NCBI GenBank assembly: GCA_002395225.1 | Contig: DGWH01000073.1 | Coordinates: 1-60,495, forward strand | Origin: Christensenella sp. UBA4263 | Lineage (GTDB): Bacteria > Bacillota > Clostridia > Christensenellales > Aristaeellaceae | DNA length: 60,495 nucleotides | Direction of reading: 5' to 3' | Shown here: positions 58,441 through 60,495 of the stretch, piece after piece | Layout of the letters: the number at the start of each line of letters is the position of its first letter | How positions within the stretch are numbered: the first letter of the stretch is position 1 | Position numbers and translations under genes: made by a program | Notes under the pieces: generated by a model | Databases searched by the model: none | What the model was told of the DNA's origin: nothing | The model's input: only the letters and a program-made list of their open reading frames with translations

Positions 58441-60485
58441 GCTTTTACCCCCGTGAAAGCAGCCACAATGCGAATGTAAGGATGGTCTGCTTCAATTTCC
58501 ATGCTTTCCCGAACCCATTCAAAGAAAATATCGAATATTTGCTCGATATGACGCTGTTCAGCGTCTTTTTGTTTTTGCTTTCCAAAGAACGTCAGCTGTT
58601 CGTACTTCTCTTCCAGGTGGGCCTTATGTCGCGCCTTCAGGCCCTCCAGCTTTTCCATTTCAGGGTAGATCTTTCCATATGGCCCGTTTAAATAAGCTTG
58701 CGCCGCTTCAGCCATAACAAGTTTCGCCTGAGCCACAGCCTCGGAGCGCAGGACAGACACAGACCTGACATCTTCTTCCGTGAGTTTGCCCGCATTAGGC
58801 CGATCACTGTGATCAAACTGAGTCCTGGCAATCAGTTCTTCCATGCTCATTAGCCGGTCAAAGTGTCCGTTCATAAACCGAAGTCCAAACCATTCATCCA
58901 CCAGTGGTGCGGACCGCCTGTTGGGAATGGTCCCTGCCATGCAAAAAATTACCTCTCCCTTTTCAAGCGTTAAGATGCCGACCAGAGGCGCTTCCTGACG
59001 GCCAAAGAACTGACTGGCCTTGTCACCTGCCCACTGCATGATCGGATGCTGACGCCACAGATACTGCACCTTTGGCCAGCTGTCCTCTTCCAGCGCATTC
59101 CGCAGGCTGCGACGGTTCTCCCTGGCCACAAAGTCCTTGTCAGAGGAGACCATCAGCCACTCATCAATGGCCGGCGCCGCTTCCGAAGGAAGCACGTTGC
59201 GGAATCTGCGCTGCATATCGGGTGTCCAGCGGATTTCAAGCCCCTCTGCATCATGCAGTGGCATCACCTTATAGGGATGTGTTTCTGCAAGAAGACGGAC
59301 TGTCCCCTCCAGAAAATCCTTGTCAGACATCAGGGTACGATCTTCCACAGTTTCCGGCGCAGAAGATTTTTCTGTGGCCGCTGCAGAAGATACATCAGGT
59401 TCGTCGCCCCAAAGATCACCAAACAGATCTTCGAGAGACGCATTCTCGGTTATGGTTAATTCTTCTTCAAACGCTTCCGCGCTGCTTTCCTCCATGGCAT
59501 GGTAGGTCAGCTGCTCTTCTGCGTCCTGATCGTACAGGTTCATGAGTGCACCGACATCACCGATGTTTTTATTGGCCTCCGCCTCTTTGCGGATCAGCAC
59601 CTGGAGGATACGCATATCTCCCCGGATTTCCTGATTGTTGGACCGGGTAACCATATAGCGTATATCCGGTGAAACTTTCTGTCCATAGCGGTCTACACGA
59701 CCGTTCCGCTGCTGGAAAACCATCAGGGACCACGGAATGTCAAAGTGAATCATCCGGTGGCTGAGGTAATGCAGGTTGATTCCCTCGGAGGCAACATCAC
59801 TGGCAACAAGAATACGCACGGGCGCTTCATTCCGCCCATATTCTTCAACAATCTTCTGCTGATCAATATCGCTCATGCCGCCATGCAGGGTCTGGATGGC
59901 GCTTGCAGGAAGACGGAGATCCTGCTGGAGATGTTCTGCCAGCCAGCGCATGGTTTCGATGCGTTCGGTGAAAATGACCAGTCTGTCATCCACAGCACGT
60001 GAGCTCCAGCCATAGACCGGATCAGCCAGCAGCTTCAACAATTCCTGATACCTTGAAAAATCCAGCGGCCCGATTTCTTTCAGCGCATGTTCCAGCACCG
60101 ACAGTGCGCGGCGCTCTTTCATTGCATCTTCAGAGCCTTCCTTTTCAAGACGGCTCATGCGCCCCTGCACAGATTTCAGACAGGCTGCAGGACTGGAGAA
60201 CATCGCTTTTTTAAAGGTCATATCACGGAGTTTGCCGTTCTCCGTTTTCGGCAGCATGGATTCATAGGTAATGAATGCCTCAAGTGCAGCTTCTTCCTTT
60301 TCTGTGGCTGTACAGGGAACTTCCCCAATGTGGCGCTCTTTAAATCCGCCCTTTGCCTGATCCTGAATATCTTTCTTGAAACGGCGAACAAACAATCCTT
60401 TGATGTCATCCCCGTTGTCCTTGATATCCTGCTCTGTATAGTTATCCGGATCAGGAATAGCGGTAGGATCCCAATGTCGTTTAGT
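58437..60485 (-). CDS. SNF2-family helicase, C-terminal half (DrmD-like, partial)
   Basis: The gene enters from beyond the window, so lobe 1 (Walker A and B) is not visible. The visible part starts KRHWDPTAIPDPDNYTEQDI, GLFVRRFKKDIQDQ, then lobe 2: LVIFTERIETMRWLAEHL, ILVASDVASEGINLHYL and FQQRNGRVDRYGQ. After it come about 300 residues with no known domain and a coiled coil (EKLEGLKARHKAHLEEKYEQ). An SNF2 motor directly upstream of a large methyltransferase is the DISARM class 1 layout. An in-frame TAA at 60486-60488 lies just before conserved sequence, so either the gene is interrupted there or the window edge is unreliable. Confidence 0.85.
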   Translation of the reverse strand, partial: TKRHWDPTAIPDPDNYTEQDIKDNGDDIKGLFVRRFKKDIQDQAKGGFKERHIGEVPCTATEKEEAALEAFITYESMLPKTENGKLRDMTFKKAMFSSPAACLKSVQGRMSRLEKEGSEDAMKERRALSVLEHALKEIGPLDFSRYQELLKLLADPVYGWSSRAVDDRLVIFTERIETMRWLAEHLQQDLRLPASAIQTLHGGMSDIDQQKIVEEYGRNEAPVRILVASDVASEGINLHYLSHRMIHFDIPWSLMVFQQRNGRVDRYGQKVSPDIRYMVTRSNNQEIRGDMRILQVLIRKEAEANKNIGDVGALMNLYDQDAEEQLTYHAMEESSAEAFEEELTITENASLEDLFGDLWGDEPDVSSAAATEKSSAPETVEDRTLMSDKDFLEGTVRLLAETHPYKVMPLHDAEGLEIRWTPDMQRRFRNVLPSEAAPAIDEWLMVSSDKDFVARENRRSLRNALEEDSWPKVQYLWRQHPIMQWAGDKASQFFGRQEAPLVGILTLEKGEVIFCMAGTIPNRRSAPLVDEWFGLRFMNGHFDRLMSMEELIARTQFDHSDRPNAGKLTEEDVRSVSVLRSEAVAQAKLVMAEAAQAYLNGPYGKIYPEMEKLEGLKARHKAHLEEKYEQLTFFGKQKQKDAEQRHIEQIFDIFFEWVRESMEIEADHPYIRIVAAFTGVKA

Positions 60486-60495
60486 TTAGCGAAGT

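Noticed and set aside
30874..60495. Canonical DISARM
   Set aside because: SNF2 and methylase fit class 1, but there is no PLD-type DrmC, no separate DrmB, and many extra genes; calling it DISARM would hide the differences.

Overview
The window looks like a piece of a Bacillota (Firmicutes) chromosome. Most genes have strong AGGAGG-type ribosome binding sites, base composition is moderate, one gene is a divergent copy of PolC (the Gram-positive replicative polymerase), and families typical of gut Firmicutes occur (DUF3791/DUF3990, DUF4869, YdbC/PC4). I cannot name the genus; an Erysipelotrichaceae-like host is only a guess. No tRNA, rRNA, CRISPR array, transposase or integrase was found.

Layout. 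(1) 1-9 kb: small metabolic genes (a nitroreductase/alcohol-dehydrogenase chimera, an aldo/keto reductase with Fe-S clusters, a GNAT acetyltransferase, a P-type ATPase) separated by long non-coding stretches with a dispersed family of hairpin repeats, including an exact 3 x 88-bp array. An AAA-ATPase pseudogene carries one of these repeats inside it. (2) 9-16 kb: an XRE-Fic protein, a sugar O-acetyltransferase, a tightly coupled DUF3791/DUF3990 toxin-like cluster, and a UvrD-like helicase with a RelE-fold N-terminus next to a PC4/YdbC-like ssDNA-binding protein. (3) 16-30 kb: a tandem pair of DUF3800-TPR proteins, a DEDDh exonuclease broken by a frameshift at a C6 run, a WYL regulator, a truncated XRE paralogue overlapping an XRE-PHP-PolC polymerase fusion, an HPt-like protein lacking its histidine, and a DprA/SMF protein followed by two small genes. 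(4) 30.8-60.5 kb: an almost uninterrupted minus-strand gene train ending at a perfect palindrome.

The train in region 4 is the main candidate for an undescribed system. In transcription order it encodes: an SNF2 helicase (5' part outside the window), a 1593-aa adenine-specific methyltransferase, a coiled/helical protein, a 58-aa hydrophobic peptide, a DUF262-HNH (GmrSD-like) protein, a 2096-aa DEAD-box/DUF1998 helicase with a nuclease-like tail, a RelE-UvrD helicase, a PC4-like protein, a GHKL ATPase, a protein of unknown family, a DUF6339 protein, a small peptide, a DUF4869 protein, a P-loop ATPase with a TOPRIM-like domain, and a 1407-aa Upf1-like SF1 helicase. Parts resemble class 1 DISARM (SNF2 plus methylase), Druantia (large DUF1998 helicase) and type IV restriction (DUF262). 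The combination matches no system I know, and it lacks DrmC and BREX PglZ.

How the genes may work together (inference): the methyltransferase would mark self DNA; the SNF2, DUF1998, UvrD and SF1 motors would translocate on or unwind unmodified DNA; the DUF262-HNH, TOPRIM-like and DUF1998-tail domains would cut or nick; the GHKL and DUF6339/DUF4869 proteins would sense or clamp. The RelE-UvrD plus PC4 pair occurs twice in the window, in swapped gene order, so it is probably a functional module of its own.
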